DNA of 64,000 bases from Limonium bicolor (lineage: Eukaryota > Streptophyta > Magnoliopsida > Caryophyllales > Plumbaginaceae). The DNA lies in contig CM041780.1 of NCBI GenBank assembly GCA_023374045.1, positions 165,841,074-165,905,073 on the forward strand. Direction: 5' to 3'. This document shows, in pieces, positions 33,101 to 45,580 of the stretch; the first letter of the stretch is position 1, and each line of letters starts with the position of its first letter. The notes below the pieces were generated by a model, which worked only from the letters and a program-made list of their open reading frames with translations, ran no database searches and was not told the DNA's origin. The position numbers and the translations under genes were made by a program.

Positions 33101-35614
33101 AGTTAAAGGGAATAAAAAAATCATATAGTATGGTATTAGTATATGGTATAACATTACATAATGTTATGTGGTCAAAACGGAATTTAGATTAAGTTAAGGG
33201 CTATACTGAGTTAATAAGAGTTGAGAGATGAATTTTAGACTAAGGTCTATAATGTTATAAATGTTATGACAATGATATGGTTTAGATGGAATTAATATAA
33301 GGAAGGGTACTCACATAAAATAATGTGACAAACTATAAATAAATGAGATTTATAAACTAAGGTGTTTATGGAATAAACCTTAGGAGTTGTAATTATACAA
33401 CATAAGATGTTACATGATATTAGGATAATAATCTTAATATAAGTTGTATAGTATAATACAACTAATGGGAATAATCATCCAATAAAAGATGATAAAATGT
33501 AACATAAAATACAAGAGTTTATGAAACTCATGGGAATTACCTACGTGGTAAATATAAACATACACAAGGATAATGTATATAAGGTGGATATATCTTTTGG
33601 TTGGAAACCATATGATTTAATGGTGGTGGTTATTTAAAAAAAATGTATATAGTCATGAACTATAAGTTATGAGTTTTGGATACAATACAAAAATAAAATA
33701 TACTACAATCATGCATGAATACATGCAACTATAGGATATGTACCTAAGCTAGATGGTGGACAAGATTAAAAGAAATCACGATTTAAACTCAACAGTTGAA
33801 AAATTACGTATGAGTTTTAAAGTAACAAAACCGACTATTTCAGAGAAACCCGTAACAAACAACTGTAGAAACAGGGGTGAACTGTCGGGGTTACTTATTA
33901 TTCGGAAAAAGCGGATGTAGTTAGTCATGGAGACTGACTTATAGTTTTAATACCGTTTAGTTATACTACTCTGACAAGGACGCTTGACGAGCTAGCGACT
34001 ACACGGAGCGTAGGATCTTGCTGATTCTACTCCACCGTAATCAGTCAGGTGAACGGTATGTAAAGGGGTTTGATCCGAGTTGTCCTAAGGTTGTTCCTCT
34101 GGGCTCGGATTTGGTTTATTACTTGTATGTTGTTATGTGTCTCTGGTTGTCTCTGAGGGCTTCCTCAGTTCATCAGCTTCTGTGCGATCTGTGATAAGAT
34201 TGTTTGTCTGAATGTGTTAATTATATGCATGAATTGTATATATAGCTGCTTATTATTTACTGTTGTTGAGTTACAGTATTGGTTCGTATATATGACCTAT
34301 TATATAAAACGAACTAGCGGCTATGGGTGCTATCTTTATGAAATATAAGGAACGTAAGTAAAAGTTGTAGCACTATGATATAACACATACATATTATCTG
34401 AGACTTTTGTACGGAGCATTGGCCTTTTCTATACGCCGCTCTCGTATCTAACACTGGATCCCGAGTTTACAAACTCCGGATTGGACTAATGACCTTGGTC
34501 TGCTGTGTTAGAAATTGGTATGCGATGCGATGGTATAATTAATTAATTAATGGAATGGAAGTAAAGCCAAGAGGATGTGGCTCTTGGTGCGCCGCTGTGA
34601 TCACAAAAACGATACCAGGATGTCCGCGTACGGGTCCTAAGTATCAAGAAATTTCCCGTGAGCTAGAATGGCTCGTTGGTCGGAGACTCTACCGTTGGAG
34701 TGGCTACTGCCGTGGGTGACCCGCCATAATATATGGGTAACTAGAGACATGTCGTTTTAACGAGACATTGTCACTAGGTATAACTGAACAAGTAAAACAA
34801 TTGAGACTTATACAGTGGCGAACAATACTATGGACGAGACCTAATACTTGTTTTTATATTATTCTCGTTGTTTCGCTGGTTGTTCATTGGTTATACTTGT
34901 GGTTTATTTTATTGTGTGTTGATGGTTGGATGGAGCCTACAGGCTAAGGTAAATTAATATGAAAACTGTACGCTACGGCAATGTACATTGTACATTATAT
35001 TGTCATTACTCAATACATTCGATATATAAATATTGTATGGAATATTAAATGATGTTTGGATTGGATGGATGGTTAAATGTTTATGGATTTGGATGGTTGA
35101 TTATGTATATTATACATTTATGCTTCAGTTTTGATTATAACTGTAAATGGTAAAGCATGAAACCAATCTATAATAAGATGGTTAAAATGACAAGTGACCA
35201 TTAGGGTCCAGGCCCGGCATACTCAGCGTCTATCGCTGATACTACACCATTTCAGGTTGTTGACCATTGTCGGAGCTGAGAGCAGGAACAGGGTAATTGA
35301 GATGTTGTATAGTAATGAAGATGGTGTATGGTCTTATGGTAAGGTTATGTATTTTTCAGGATTGGTATCGCTCCTTGTCGATGTTTATTGTTATGGACTT
35401 AGTATGATGTATAGGAGTTTCTCGTTATCACTGCGGTTAGCAGTTTATTTGTATTGGAAGTTGGATGTAGTTTTGGCTGCGTTGCTCGCATGGGCGAGTA
35501 ACGGCCGGTGACACCCGAGTGAGTTTTGTAATTGTTATTTATTTTTCCGCTGCGAGACGTTTTATTTATTGCTACGTGAGAGATTATATCGTGATTATGG
35601 AGAGGGGTGTTACA
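30167..35614 (+). repeat. 3' LTR of element A
   Basis: Same ends as the 5' copy. Most differences from the 5' LTR are one- or two-base insertions or deletions, concentrated in the last third (33750-35520 against 23640-25440). It is followed by the target duplication TTTCG. Confidence 0.9.
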
Positions 35615-35619
35615 TTTCG

Positions 35620-36474
35620 TGTCATTTCTGCTGTAAGGAAGAAACAATTCTGCATGTTCTGAGAGATTGCCCCATTGCGAAAAAGGTTGGATGAAATTTA
35701 TGGTTCCAAGGCACTGTGTTAAGTTTTTCAGTAGAGACTTAAGCACGTGGTTGTCTGATAATATACTTTCTGCTACTAACTTCTTATATAATGATGTAGA
35801 CAGAGCTTTATTTCCAATAGTTTGTTACTTATTGTGGTCTTGGAGAAATTCCAAGGTTTTTGGTAGAGAAACCAGAATGTTCCTCCCCATCACTATTGTT
35901 ACCCAAGCTCTTTTTCTGAATAAAAGGGTGAATCTACTTTTGAATACAGCTAAGGGATCGGTCCTTGGATGCATAAAAAATAGGGAAGTTTTCTCACGGT
36001 GTCCTCCTAGTTTGAATTGCCTTAAAATAACATTGATGGTGCACTTAATTCGAATTCTGGTCTTGCCTCTGCAGGGGTATATGCAGAAATCACCGTGGAC
36101 AATGGGTTAGCGGCTTTGTGGAAGTGTTTTCTGAGCAAGGTTCTCTCCATGCTGAAACTATAGCTGTCTTCAAAGCTCTGGAGATGATCAAGTGTCTAAA
36201 CCTCTCTAATGTGGAAATTTGTTCAGACTCCCTAGTGCTGGTGGAACTTCTTTGGTTTTGTCCTCAGTTTCACCCTTTGAAACCTCTTATGGCTGAATGT
36301 AATGTTCTATTAGGTTGTTGTGTTGATTGTAAAATCGTTTTCTGTCCTAGGATATGTAATCAGGCAGCTGATGCCTTGGCTAAGTTAGGTTTGACATGGT
36401 CCTTGGGAAGTCACTTGTTAAACTTCCCTCCTGATTGTATTTCTCCTCAGCTTGCTGAGGATGCTACCTTTTAG
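35620..36474 (+). pseudogene. LINE ORF2, 3' part (zinc-binding and RNase H regions)
   Basis: Resumes the LINE after element A: CHFCCKEETILHVLRDCP is the zinc-binding RT-associated motif. The RNase H domain follows, with NIDGAL near 36035 (first catalytic Asp), HAETIAVFKALEMIK (Glu), EICSDSLVLVELL (Asp) and QAADALAKLGL (last Asp). The frame changes before 36118, and a stop at 36474 ends the protein. All four acidic positions typical of the plant LINE RNase H can be seen. Confidence 0.85.
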
Positions 36475-36520
36475 TCCTTATCAATAAATAGGCAATGCCT
36501 CCGTATTCGACAAAAAAGAA

Positions 36521-37865
36521 AGAATAGTCTTTGTGACATCATCTAAAAACAAAACTCGTTCCCCCACCAATTTTCTTTTTTTTTGTGAGCTATGCGCTTT
36601 AACATTTAGGTTCAGTTCCGTGTTCTCTTTTGTGGTATAAATATTGTATTTTTGAGTTTGATATTTTTGACAAAAATATCTAAACTGTCACTGCTGAACA
36701 ACAATTTTCAAAACAACCATAAATATAATAGCACAAAACAACCAGCAATTTATGCTACAAAGAGGAATGAATACCGTAAATAGAGCAGGGCCAAAAAACT
36801 GTAATTAGGGGCGAGAATATTTTAATAATATTTAAAAATTAACTTTTTAATAAATTAATTTGAATTTTCAGTAGTTATAATTATATTTTAAAAATGATAT
36901 TATATATTAATTTGAGACAAAATTAAATTAAAATTGAAATATATAAATTAATATATAAAAAAGTTAATTTTCCCTTTTTTATTTTTAGTTTATTTATAAA
37001 GATTGGTATACTAAATTATAAGTTAATGACAATAATATAGAACAATTGTTTTAAACTAGTAGCGTTTTTCTAAAAACTTATTCTAAAAATTATTTTGAGT
37101 AATTCTAATATTTTCTAATTTATAGAATCTATAATAAAAAAACTAAAAAAAATATTTGTATTATGGATAGAAGGGGTACATGATTACTAAGAATGACATA
37201 TTAATTTATTTTACTTTTGACTATATTGCTAAAATAAGGTATAAAATCTAAATATTTAATTATATGTACATATAGTAATATAGGTCGTATTTTTAACAAC
37301 TAATTATTTATTTTTTGTATGATGTAAACATTAATAAAGTTCACTAATTAATTATTATATTTTCTTTTTATTCAAATGTGAACAAGTGTAGCCTGGTGTG
37401 TTAAACCATGAATAGTTACAATTGTTGTTATCCATTGATAGAATTATGGTTGATAATAGTGAAGTTAATTATATAGACCTTAATATAAATGTTAACAAAA
37501 ATTTGTTGTTTACGTAATTAATAAATTATGTATATACTAATTCCTATATTTGCTAGTAGCTTTTATTTTCATCTTAACAAAAAATTATTTTAAAATGTAA
37601 TACAAAATTTTTAATTGTAACACAGAAAATGATAAACGAACAACACGTAATTAACTTATTCAAATACGCCAGACGAAACCGCCACATGCCGAACATCCGT
37701 TTTTAAAATAACCACAAAACAGCCAGCACAAAACAACCAGCAAAACACCACAAACAACCAACCAAAACAACCAGACCAAAACAGCTACAAACAACCACAA
37801 AAAGCCATGCCGAACAGAGCCTAGGTCTCTACAAACTTCTTTCCACTCCACATGGTCAAAGAAAC
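36521..37865. other. AT-rich intergenic region
   Basis: No gene seen. Very AT-rich. At 37666-37830, and in a shorter patch near 36690, the sequence is a series of CAAAACAACCAGC-like units in the same orientation, low-complexity DNA that may be the edge of a decayed transposon. Confidence 0.5.
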
Positions 37866-38472
37866 CTAGATCCATGATCTATCTTCCAAAATCTTCTGTG
37901 CTTCCCACTTAATTTCGTAATTACCCTTCATGAATTCTATTATGTTCAGACAATCCGACACTAGAGTTAAATTTTTTAACTTCATCCTCCTCGCAAGGTG
38001 TAACCCGTGAATTACTACAAAAGTTTCCATCCCCACCGCGAGACATTGAACTGTAATTTTTTGTACACTACGCTCCTGATTTTTCCATCGTGCATGCCAA
38101 TGGCTCCGACACCGATTGCTCCATCCTTTACCACACCGCCGTCCACCCAAATTGACCAACTCGGGGTTCCACCTGGGAGGGCCGCTGTGCTTGGAGGTTG
38201 AATATCCACGGTACATGCCTCCGCTGCTTCAAGGAAGGCCGTGTGGCTTGATCGATCCCCCATTCTATTGAGTAAATCGAGTCGTCCTGGACCTGGCATC
38301 TCGTAAACCAGCTGGTCCAGAGTGACACGATAAGTTTCTTTACCACTTCCAGACTTTCCTGCATTAGAAAAGTGAAGAGCCAGTCAAAAACCTTTGATCC
38401 AATGTTTAGGTTACTCGGAATATTGAATTCGTTTCTAATGTTGAGGCTTTCCATCGCTGGGCAAAAATTCAA
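37866..38472 (-). pseudogene. RNase H-like (RVT_3) remnant of a non-LTR element
   Basis: Upstream on the - strand SKVFDWLFTFLMQESLEVV and LIVSLWTSWF resemble the region before RNase H in plant LINE-type proteins. Then WSIWVDGGVVKDGAIGVGAI (catalytic Asp) and, after a frameshift, GLHLARRMKLKNLTLVSDCL (catalytic Asp). At least two frameshifts are present. It could equally be a dead copy of a domesticated RNase H-like gene; no RT is found near it. Confidence 0.7.
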
Positions 38473-41140
38473 CGCATTGTCTAATCTAGTTATTTATGTT
38501 ATTTGACTTCAATATTGAATATAAGGTAAAATAAGTGTATAAATTTAATTTGTGTAATTGATTCCTTATTAGATAAACTATATATTAACAAATTTAGTTT
38601 CTAAAAGTATTTATCGTATAAGTTAAATATTGAAGTTGGAATACGTGCTAAAAAAGCAAACGAGAAAATCTTGGTGTGATGGGTGTAGTATCTATAGTTT
38701 AATATTGATTTGTTAGATGTTGTCATTTTTTAAGAAAATATATGATGTTTTGGTCATTTTTACCATTTAATTTCTCCATTTACCTCTTATTTTTCACCTC
38801 ATGCTCACAACTCGCCAGCCCCATAGAAAAGTAAGGTAAACTAATCTCAAAATTGTCTCCTAAATTTTCATTGGTTGTGCTATCATCCATCAAGAACATA
38901 AGAGGGTATAGTGATTACAATCATTCTTTGCTACAAGCATATGTAGCTATTTTTTACTACATTTAAAACTGTACAGTTTATATAGTGTAAAAATATAGGT
39001 TTGTAAGCTTATTGTACAGTTTAAAAAGTTAGTATGTACATCTAGTAGAATTTCAGTAATATCAAAATTCAATGTATAACTTTACATATACATCCGTACA
39101 ACTTTTATTTACTAATTGTACAGTTTTTATAGAACAAATTTACATGTATGTAGTCATCTATAGCTACATTTGGATGTAGCCAAGAAATTACCTTGTGATT
39201 ATTAGCAATAGGATATTGACTAGCATAAATTAAGATATTTTATAATAAATATTTATAGTTAAGGATATTCTCTACTTTTTGTTTATAGCCAATTTTGGGT
39301 ATAACTTATGTTCGGCTTATTTCGGTATGTGGTTTTAAGTTAAGGGTGTTTTGTATAACATTAATTAATTTAACTCTCTAATTCAAGTAACTTCGGATGG
39401 TTTTTAGGTGTATCCATATTGAAGTCAATTCAGGGAGTATTCTCCGGCCTAACGAAGTCATTCTTCCTAGCAAAGAAAAGGCGCACCCTTGCTATTTCTC
39501 CAGCGGTGTTTCTAGAGGTCCTTCTCCTGGCGGCGCTTCCTCCTCTCAACAGTGCAATCTCATTGAGAGTTCTTGTCTCTCCTAGTCGAGAGTCTCCCTG
39601 CCTCTCCAAGTTGAGAGTTGCCCACTTCTTCCTGCTTTGAGACTACTAGTTTTCCCGTTTCTCTGTTGTCCATCCTCAACTCTTTTCTCTGCTCCTAGCT
39701 GCACCATCCCTCAGCTCTCATCGACGACTCTGTCTTGCTCCTTCTATTCCACTTTTCTCATTCCCTCATATCACACAATGGCTTCCGTTCCACTTTTCTC
39801 CTTCCCTGTCAAAGATACTATCACAAACTGCACGAACCAAACAATCTTAGGATTAGAGATAGGATATATCAAGATGGAAACCTTCCCATCGGCTATCAGC
39901 ATCTTTAACCCTGCGATAGATATTGCCTCAGATTGGTTTATGGCCATGAATTTGTTACTCAGGTGGAGCATAATGGGTTTGCTTCTCTACTATGTCTCTC
40001 ATCTTGCAACGGTAGATTGTAACCTTTGCTCCGTTTGAAGGTGATGTTTGGCGAGGGATGCGGATGTCTTGTTATGCATGTGTGTGGTTTTCGAATCCTT
40101 CAAATAACTGGCACCTCACACCCCTGGTTTCACTGCACATCTTCGCCTTGCTTAATCTTCTTCTTTGCCTTGACCAACAGAGCCTGTAAGCCTCGATTTT
40201 CAAACCACTATCCTATGTTGATTCGGATCTGATCAGGTTCTAGGTCCATTTATAACCTACGGTTAATAACTATGTCATAAAACCATTAATTATTAAAACC
40301 TAAGCTAGCTCACTAGAACCTATTACGAGTTATCACCTACTTTTCGGGGGCTTGGTATTCGACTTTTCTGGGTTCAAAATACTTTTACTACCCTTCTAAG
40401 TCATTTTTCCTTTACTTATGTCGTATATGGCTTTTTACGAAGTCGGTTTAAATAAGTGTGCAAGTTTATGATTTTTTGTGTTTTTTGACATTTTTTAACT
40501 AAAAATCAAAGTGAAATTTAAAATTAACCAAATTAAGGTTCCGAAGGCTGAGTTAGGTCAAATTTTACTTCTGCCTGTGGCCACGGACCCTAGTTAACCT
40601 AATTGATCGGAAAAGTTGAAATTATAAGAAAATGAATATTTGAAAAGTCCAGGGCCACAGACGCCAGATAAGGCATCCGTGGGCTCAAACATAAGTTAAG
40701 AAAGCCTACAAAATTTAAAAAATTAAGTCCCGCCACTGTCCGAGGCTGTCTGTGGCCACGAACAGGCCGCCTGGGTTTCGTGCACTTCTCGATGATGTTT
40801 TTGGCTCAAATTTTATGAAGAGGTAGCCTGAAAGATTCCTAGTATGTTAGTGCTTGAAAGAATTCAATTTGACGTCAAATTAATCCCGAAACTTAACGAA
40901 CAAGTTATTAAGCAGAAATTGAAACAAACAACAACTCAGAAGCCGGGAAAGGTCGGTTCAAACCCAAATTTTAACTGAGGGTTAATTAAGTCAAATTGAG
41001 TTAGAAAATATAAATCTCTACCTGTTTTATCTTCGCATTCAAGATGACCCTATACGCCAGGATTCCTCTAAAGCCTCGTTGATGTCAGTTCCTAATTGAA
41101 TTTGACCCGAGCTTCTGACAGCTGGTGGTTAGTGGTGTTC
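38473..41140. other. Intergenic and old repeat DNA left of element B
   Basis: 38473-39390 is AT-rich with nothing recognisable. 39397-40240 is GC-richer and has open frames (for example 39637-40038, 133 codons) without motifs I know. 40560-40770 contains short inverted repeats around CTGTGGCCACGGACC and CTGTCTGTGGCCACGAACAG, similar in design to the clusters in the giant LTRs. It may be part of an older LTR that continues at 54814. Confidence 0.4.
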
Positions 41141-41145
41141 TTCAT
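41141..41145. repeat. Target-site duplication of element B (left)
   Basis: TTCAT, repeated at 54809-54813. Confidence 0.9.
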
Positions 41146-41915
41146 TGAAATACCCCAAACCTTGATATGTGGTTTAAATATCAAACTATGTTATATAAGG
41201 CTAAAAAGTGCCTTAGAAACATCAGTGAACAATTTAAACCATAGTAAATGCAATAAAACGCTAAGATACAGTTTGAGCAAAAACATGCTCTAAGCTATGA
41301 GTGAACTTGGTTAGGACCCAAAGAGCCTACCAAGACTTAATAATATTTAATTATGACTTTATAAGGCTAATCAAGTCCTCAGGAAACCTTGGTAGATAAT
41401 AAAACCAAACAAAACACAAGAAAATACCTTAAAGTCAATAAGAGCAAAATGTGCTCTAAGCTTGGGATAAATTTGTAAAACCTAATGGTCATACCTATAC
41501 CTTATAAATATGTTAATGAACATATTAAATCAATTACCAAAGAAAACCAAGCTTGAAAACAAGTTAAAACCAAAATGTGCTTTAAGGAGTCTTAAAGCAC
41601 AGTTTTGAAAAAATGTCTTGTAAATGAGTTTTGAATGGCTAAATGTCCATCATTACTCTTTAATTAACATGTGTACTATATACACATTTGGAAGTCTATA
41701 TCAATGGGAAATCAAAAATTTCACTTCTATGTGCCTTGTTTTGAATAGTGATTTTTATAAGCTAGTTTGAAACATATATTGTTATAAGTAATTAAATTGG
41801 TCAACAAAGACTATTATACCCTTCTAACTAAAAGGGGGGCCGGTTTTAAGTGTGGTGACTCACCACTCTTGTTAACATAATCAAATAAGTAATGACTAGT
41901 TAAGGTACTATTTGC

Positions 41916-41923
41916 TTTATAAG
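41916..41923 (+). promoter_or_regulatory. Putative TATA box of element B LTR
   Basis: TTTATAAG within ACTATTTGCTTTATAAG, conserved in the solo LTR on the other strand (8651-8658), and placed just before the pyrimidine-rich leader. Confidence 0.45.
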
Positions 41924-42180
41924 TTACAAATATCTTCTAAAAAGCAAGTCTATCTTCATTCTCCCTTCCTTTCTCATTTCACACGGTTCCAACCTTCCCT
42001 TCCTCCCTTCTTGCTGTTCTCTCACGGTAATACAGCACCACCACCATGGAAGTCCATCTTTAATCTCTTGTAAAATCTAGCTAACTTATCCAAATCAAAA
42101 ACAAACACCACCAATCTCTTCCTCTCATCAAGCTCTTCATTTCTATCTTCTCAAAACTTCAAGAGCCCCATTTCGGTGCC

Positions 42181-42198
42181 ATGGAGTTCCACCATTGA
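42181..42198 (+). other. Five-codon micro-ORF in element B leader
   Basis: GCCATGG context, M-E-F-H-H then TGA; repeated at 51416-51433 in the 3' LTR. A further short frame (M-E-V-H-L) starts in CACCATGG upstream. Position and the CAT-TGA end match the solo LTR at 8389-8406. Confidence 0.5.
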
Positions 42199-43497
42199 AG
42201 GAGCTTGAGCTTGTCTTTCCGCATATTATTGATCTCCTTTGCTTCTAGGTAAGGAATCTCAAAGAAAAATCAAGTTTCCTCCATGTTTTGTTATTGACCG
42301 AAAATACTCATTGATGGAGCTCTTTGTGTGACTTTGTTCTAGCTTCATTCCAATCTCTTATGGACTAGGTGGAGTCCTCTCTTCATAGATATTCAAACTC
42401 TCTTCAAAGATCAAGGTAAAACAACTACACTAATGTTTTGAAACAATGTAAACCTAGGGTTTACAATGAGATGAAGCATAAAGCTTATATACTCATTTCA
42501 ATGTTGGTATATTGTTTAGTAGTTGACAAGGAAAGAAATGCCTTACCGGTTTTAAGAGGAAACAAGAAAGAAGTTTGGGTGGAAAAGAGGTAAATATGCT
42601 ATCTCAATGTGGTTTAATGCCTTAGGAGAAATGAGCTTATAATGCTTGCTAAAACTACCTAAAGAGCAAATGGTGAATGACTTAGTAAAGTGTTCTCAAG
42701 AGACTAGTAAAAGAACATATGTCTTGTTGTATGTAATTGCAGGTTAAAGGCAATATATATGTGGGAGATTCAGTGTTTAAGTTTAACGTATTTAAGGGCC
42801 TAAACGCCAAGCAATTTAAGCTTATGCACTATATTGTGATGTAGTGCTAAATGTGTGAAGTTTGTGTATAAAATGTGTTTGATGGATTTTAGGTGTTCTT
42901 GAATGAAATAAGGTAACAAACCTAAGTGTTTGGATGTGAGTATATACAAGAGAAGCTATGGCCAAATTTGGGAAAATGTGTAAGAAGTTCTAAGTGTTTT
43001 AAATGGTTCTGGTGAACGAGGAAGTGTTAAAGGATAAATGTTTTACTAAGAAAGAAAACATGTTTTAAGGTGATTTAGAGTGATACAAGGATTTAGGTAT
43101 TATCTTGGAAGTTCTAGGAATTCAATGAGTGTTGAGAATGTATTCAAGTCTTGAAGAAGTTTGTTCAAGGTATAGGAATGTTGATTAGTAAAGTCAAAAA
43201 GGAGATTTAGTTAGTAAGAAAAGAAGTTTGAGAGATGATGTTAAGGTGTAGAGGAAACACCTTGGTATAGTGGTCATTATTGGTGAAATACCACTTAGGA
43301 ATCTTAAGGAGAAAACATTCCAAGTGCTAGGAATTTTGTAAGAAATTTGTGAATGGTAAAATGGTTTTGGAGAGTGATTTAAAGAGTTAAGCATATGGCT
43401 AAAGGTGTGTTTGATGTGCCAAATGATGTTAGAACACATTAGGAGGCTTGAGGAAAAGTTTGGAGAAAATTTGACAAGTTTTGGACAACTTCTGGTG

Positions 43498-43675
43498 TTG
43501 TCCGACCCAGTGGTCCGACCCAGGGTGGGTCGGACAGCTCTGTTTTAGTCACCGGTTGGAGTTTCTGGAATGGTCCGACCCAGAGGTCTTGGGTCGGACA
43601 TGGGTCGGACATGTGTGTTCTAAGTTTCTGGAATGGTCCGACCCAGTTGTGGGTCGGACGGTGGGTCGGACGGCC
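43498..43675. repeat. TCCGACC/GGTCGGA inverted-repeat cluster, 5' LTR of B
   Basis: Three blocks of GGTCCGACCCAG-type sequence, each facing GGGTCGGAC-type sequence and separated by TTCTGGAATGG. The 3' LTR copy (52743-52912) has lost one arm of the last block. Confidence 0.8.
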
Positions 43676-45580
43676 CAAAGTATGTAAAAAAAAAAAGAGT
43701 TTGTTTAAGGTTATGAGATGATATGTAATGATGGGGATTGATAGGTAATGATGTTATAAAGTTGTTAAGGACATGATAGGTGAGTTTTAATGAGAATTAA
43801 GTGGGTGAAAAGTTGTAATAAATGTGAAAGTAAATCAAGTTAAAATTGTAAAGTTATGTAACTAAGTTAACGGGGAAAAGTTATAAGCATTAGACATTAA
43901 ATGATCGTGCTACCCCGATGTTAATAAAAGTACATGTAATGTTATCAGTTGTTCGAGAATTGCTCGAGGAACGTAAGTGGACATGATAAAGTGGACTCCG
44001 GTGACAGGTATGGTTTTCTTGCAACCTGTGTCCTACCGGATTACACCGGCTTGTATGCCAATGTGTTTCTGTATGTTTGCCACGTTATAAGATAAATCAT
44101 GAAACGAGTTTACAGTCGTTATTATTGTTGTATGTTTACGTGCCGATACCGGTAACCTCGAATGCGCTTGAAGGGCTAGTTAACCACTATTAGGTAAACG
44201 TAGGAGAACGATATCCGGTAACAACGTTCCGACCTAAGGAACGTTCTAACCACGGCTATGCGTGAGTTAGTTATGTGATGTTTTGTGTGAATGTATGACT
44301 CTCCCTTCCCTTGTGTGTGTCTAACAAGACTTAACCCTATGTTGTGATTGTTTAACTAAGTTCAATGATGAACTTCTGACAAGTGCTAACGGGGGAAGTG
44401 AGGAGTCCGGTCTGTTCCGGCCACGCGTGTGAGTATGGGGGTCGTTGTCATAGCAGGTTCGATCCTCTCCGTATGTTATGGTTGTTTTCCAATTTGGTTC
44501 CCAACCTTCCTTTAGCTTAACCAAGGCTACTACTGACTCACGTCGGGCCACGGGGCATACTATGTTATGTTTGTTCGGTGTGCTTGGATCACTATATCCG
44601 AGACACCTTGTGTTAAGTTATCCGTTCATTTAACGAGATGGTAACGAGTTATGTAACGAGTTTATCATGAGACTGGCAACATTCTCTAGGCTCACCAGTG
44701 TATTAACAATGTTTGGGTCGGTTCCTAAGAGATCCATTCCCGTTATGTTATGTATTTTTGTTGTGATGCAATATCTATTGTGATGTTATGATGTACACGT
44801 TGAAACGTGCAAAGTGTCGTTATGATTTATTATGTGAGGAATGTTATATGTCATAAGATATGGAGTGCGTGGGTCATGGAAATGAATCCCAGTGTGTGAT
44901 AAGAGGCGTTTAAGGATAACCCGATTTAAGGGTAAGTGTCGTCTATTAAGGAAGTAGCTCCATTAGAGGAGGAACACTCTAGGGATAATGAATACCTTGA
45001 GTGACTTATCAAGTAAGGATGTATTATCCGTTTGTTGAGCCATTGAGGCGAGATGTTATGTGTTGTGTGTTTATAGTTACATGCATGATTTAAATATAAT
45101 CAACCGCATGCTAAGACGACAATTAGTTGTGCGTGGCCCGGTAGCATGTGGGCTGCGGGATTACCATACCAGCAAAGGTGCTGAGCCCCTTGGGGCCACC
45201 CTTTCTCTTCTTTTCTTATTTCAGGTACGAAGTGCTGGAAGCCGTTCGAGAGTAGGACGGTAGTCGTTGTACATGGGTAATCATTTAAGTGTATATAACA
45301 GTAGGTGTAGTAAGACGAAATTGTTATCGGCATCAGTTTATAAATACTCGGTATAGTTGAAAGGTGTATGTTGTTGTTGTTGTTAATGGAAAGGGATAGT
45401 AATGTGTAGTTGCTCGGGAATTTAGCCCATCAGACCGGTACAATGTATATGTATTAGCCTTGTTAGCCACGTGGGTGGTTAACGGCGTGTAACACCAACG
45501 AGTTAGGTTATTTGATGAGGTGTGTATTCCGTTGCAGATTGTTGTTAAGTGTTCGTTGTTGGATGGGGTGTTACAAAAAG

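Larger units (their letters stand above)
20070..35614 (+). mobile_element. Giant-LTR Ty3/gypsy-type element A, gag only
   Basis: 15,545 bp with two LTRs of 5463 and 5448 bp, TG...CA ends, 5-bp target duplication, initiator-Met primer-binding site and 3' polypurine tract. The 4.6-kb internal part encodes a Ty3/gypsy-like Gag near its left end and nothing recognisable afterwards: no protease, RT, RNase H or integrase. It fits a non-autonomous gag-bearing terminal-repeat element (TR-GAG type), to be moved by a relative's polymerase. LTRs make up 70% of the element. The CTTCG..CGAAG stem before the polypurine tract resembles the end of plant chromoviruses; that lineage call is from memory. Confidence 0.9.
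15749..36520 (+). mobile_element. L1-type LINE, split by LTR element A
   Basis: A plant L1-clade retrotransposon with ORF1 (15749-16420) and ORF2 (endonuclease, reverse transcriptase, zinc-binding and RNase H regions). Its sequence is interrupted at 20069 and resumes at 35620 after element A, which carries the target duplication TTTCG. The 3' end is near 36513-36520 in GACAAAAAAG, shortly after a stop and an AATAAA-like signal. ORF2 has multiple stops and frameshifts, so the LINE is inactive and older than element A. Confidence 0.88.
41146..45575 (+). repeat. 5' LTR of element B
   Basis: Starts TGAAATACCCCAAACC and ends GGGGTGTTACA. It includes a TATA-like site (41916), a pyrimidine-rich leader with micro-ORFs and AG|GTAA sites (42246, 42413), an acceptor-like TGTAATTGCAG (42743), one TTTAAGGGCC unit (42790) and the TCCGACC palindrome cluster (43498-43675). 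Confidence 0.9.

Noticed and set aside
36690..37830. CAAAACAACCAGC patches as ends of one transposon
   Set aside because: Both patches point the same way, so they are not terminal inverted repeats of one element.
39637..40038. 133-codon frame, Ser/Leu/Pro-rich, hydrophobic start
   Set aside because: No recognisable domain, no splice partners and overlapping frames of similar length, so not called as a gene.
44440..44475. GGTTCGATCC, a tRNA B-box-like motif in LTR B
   Set aside because: No matching A box, acceptor stem or anticodon arm could be drawn around it.
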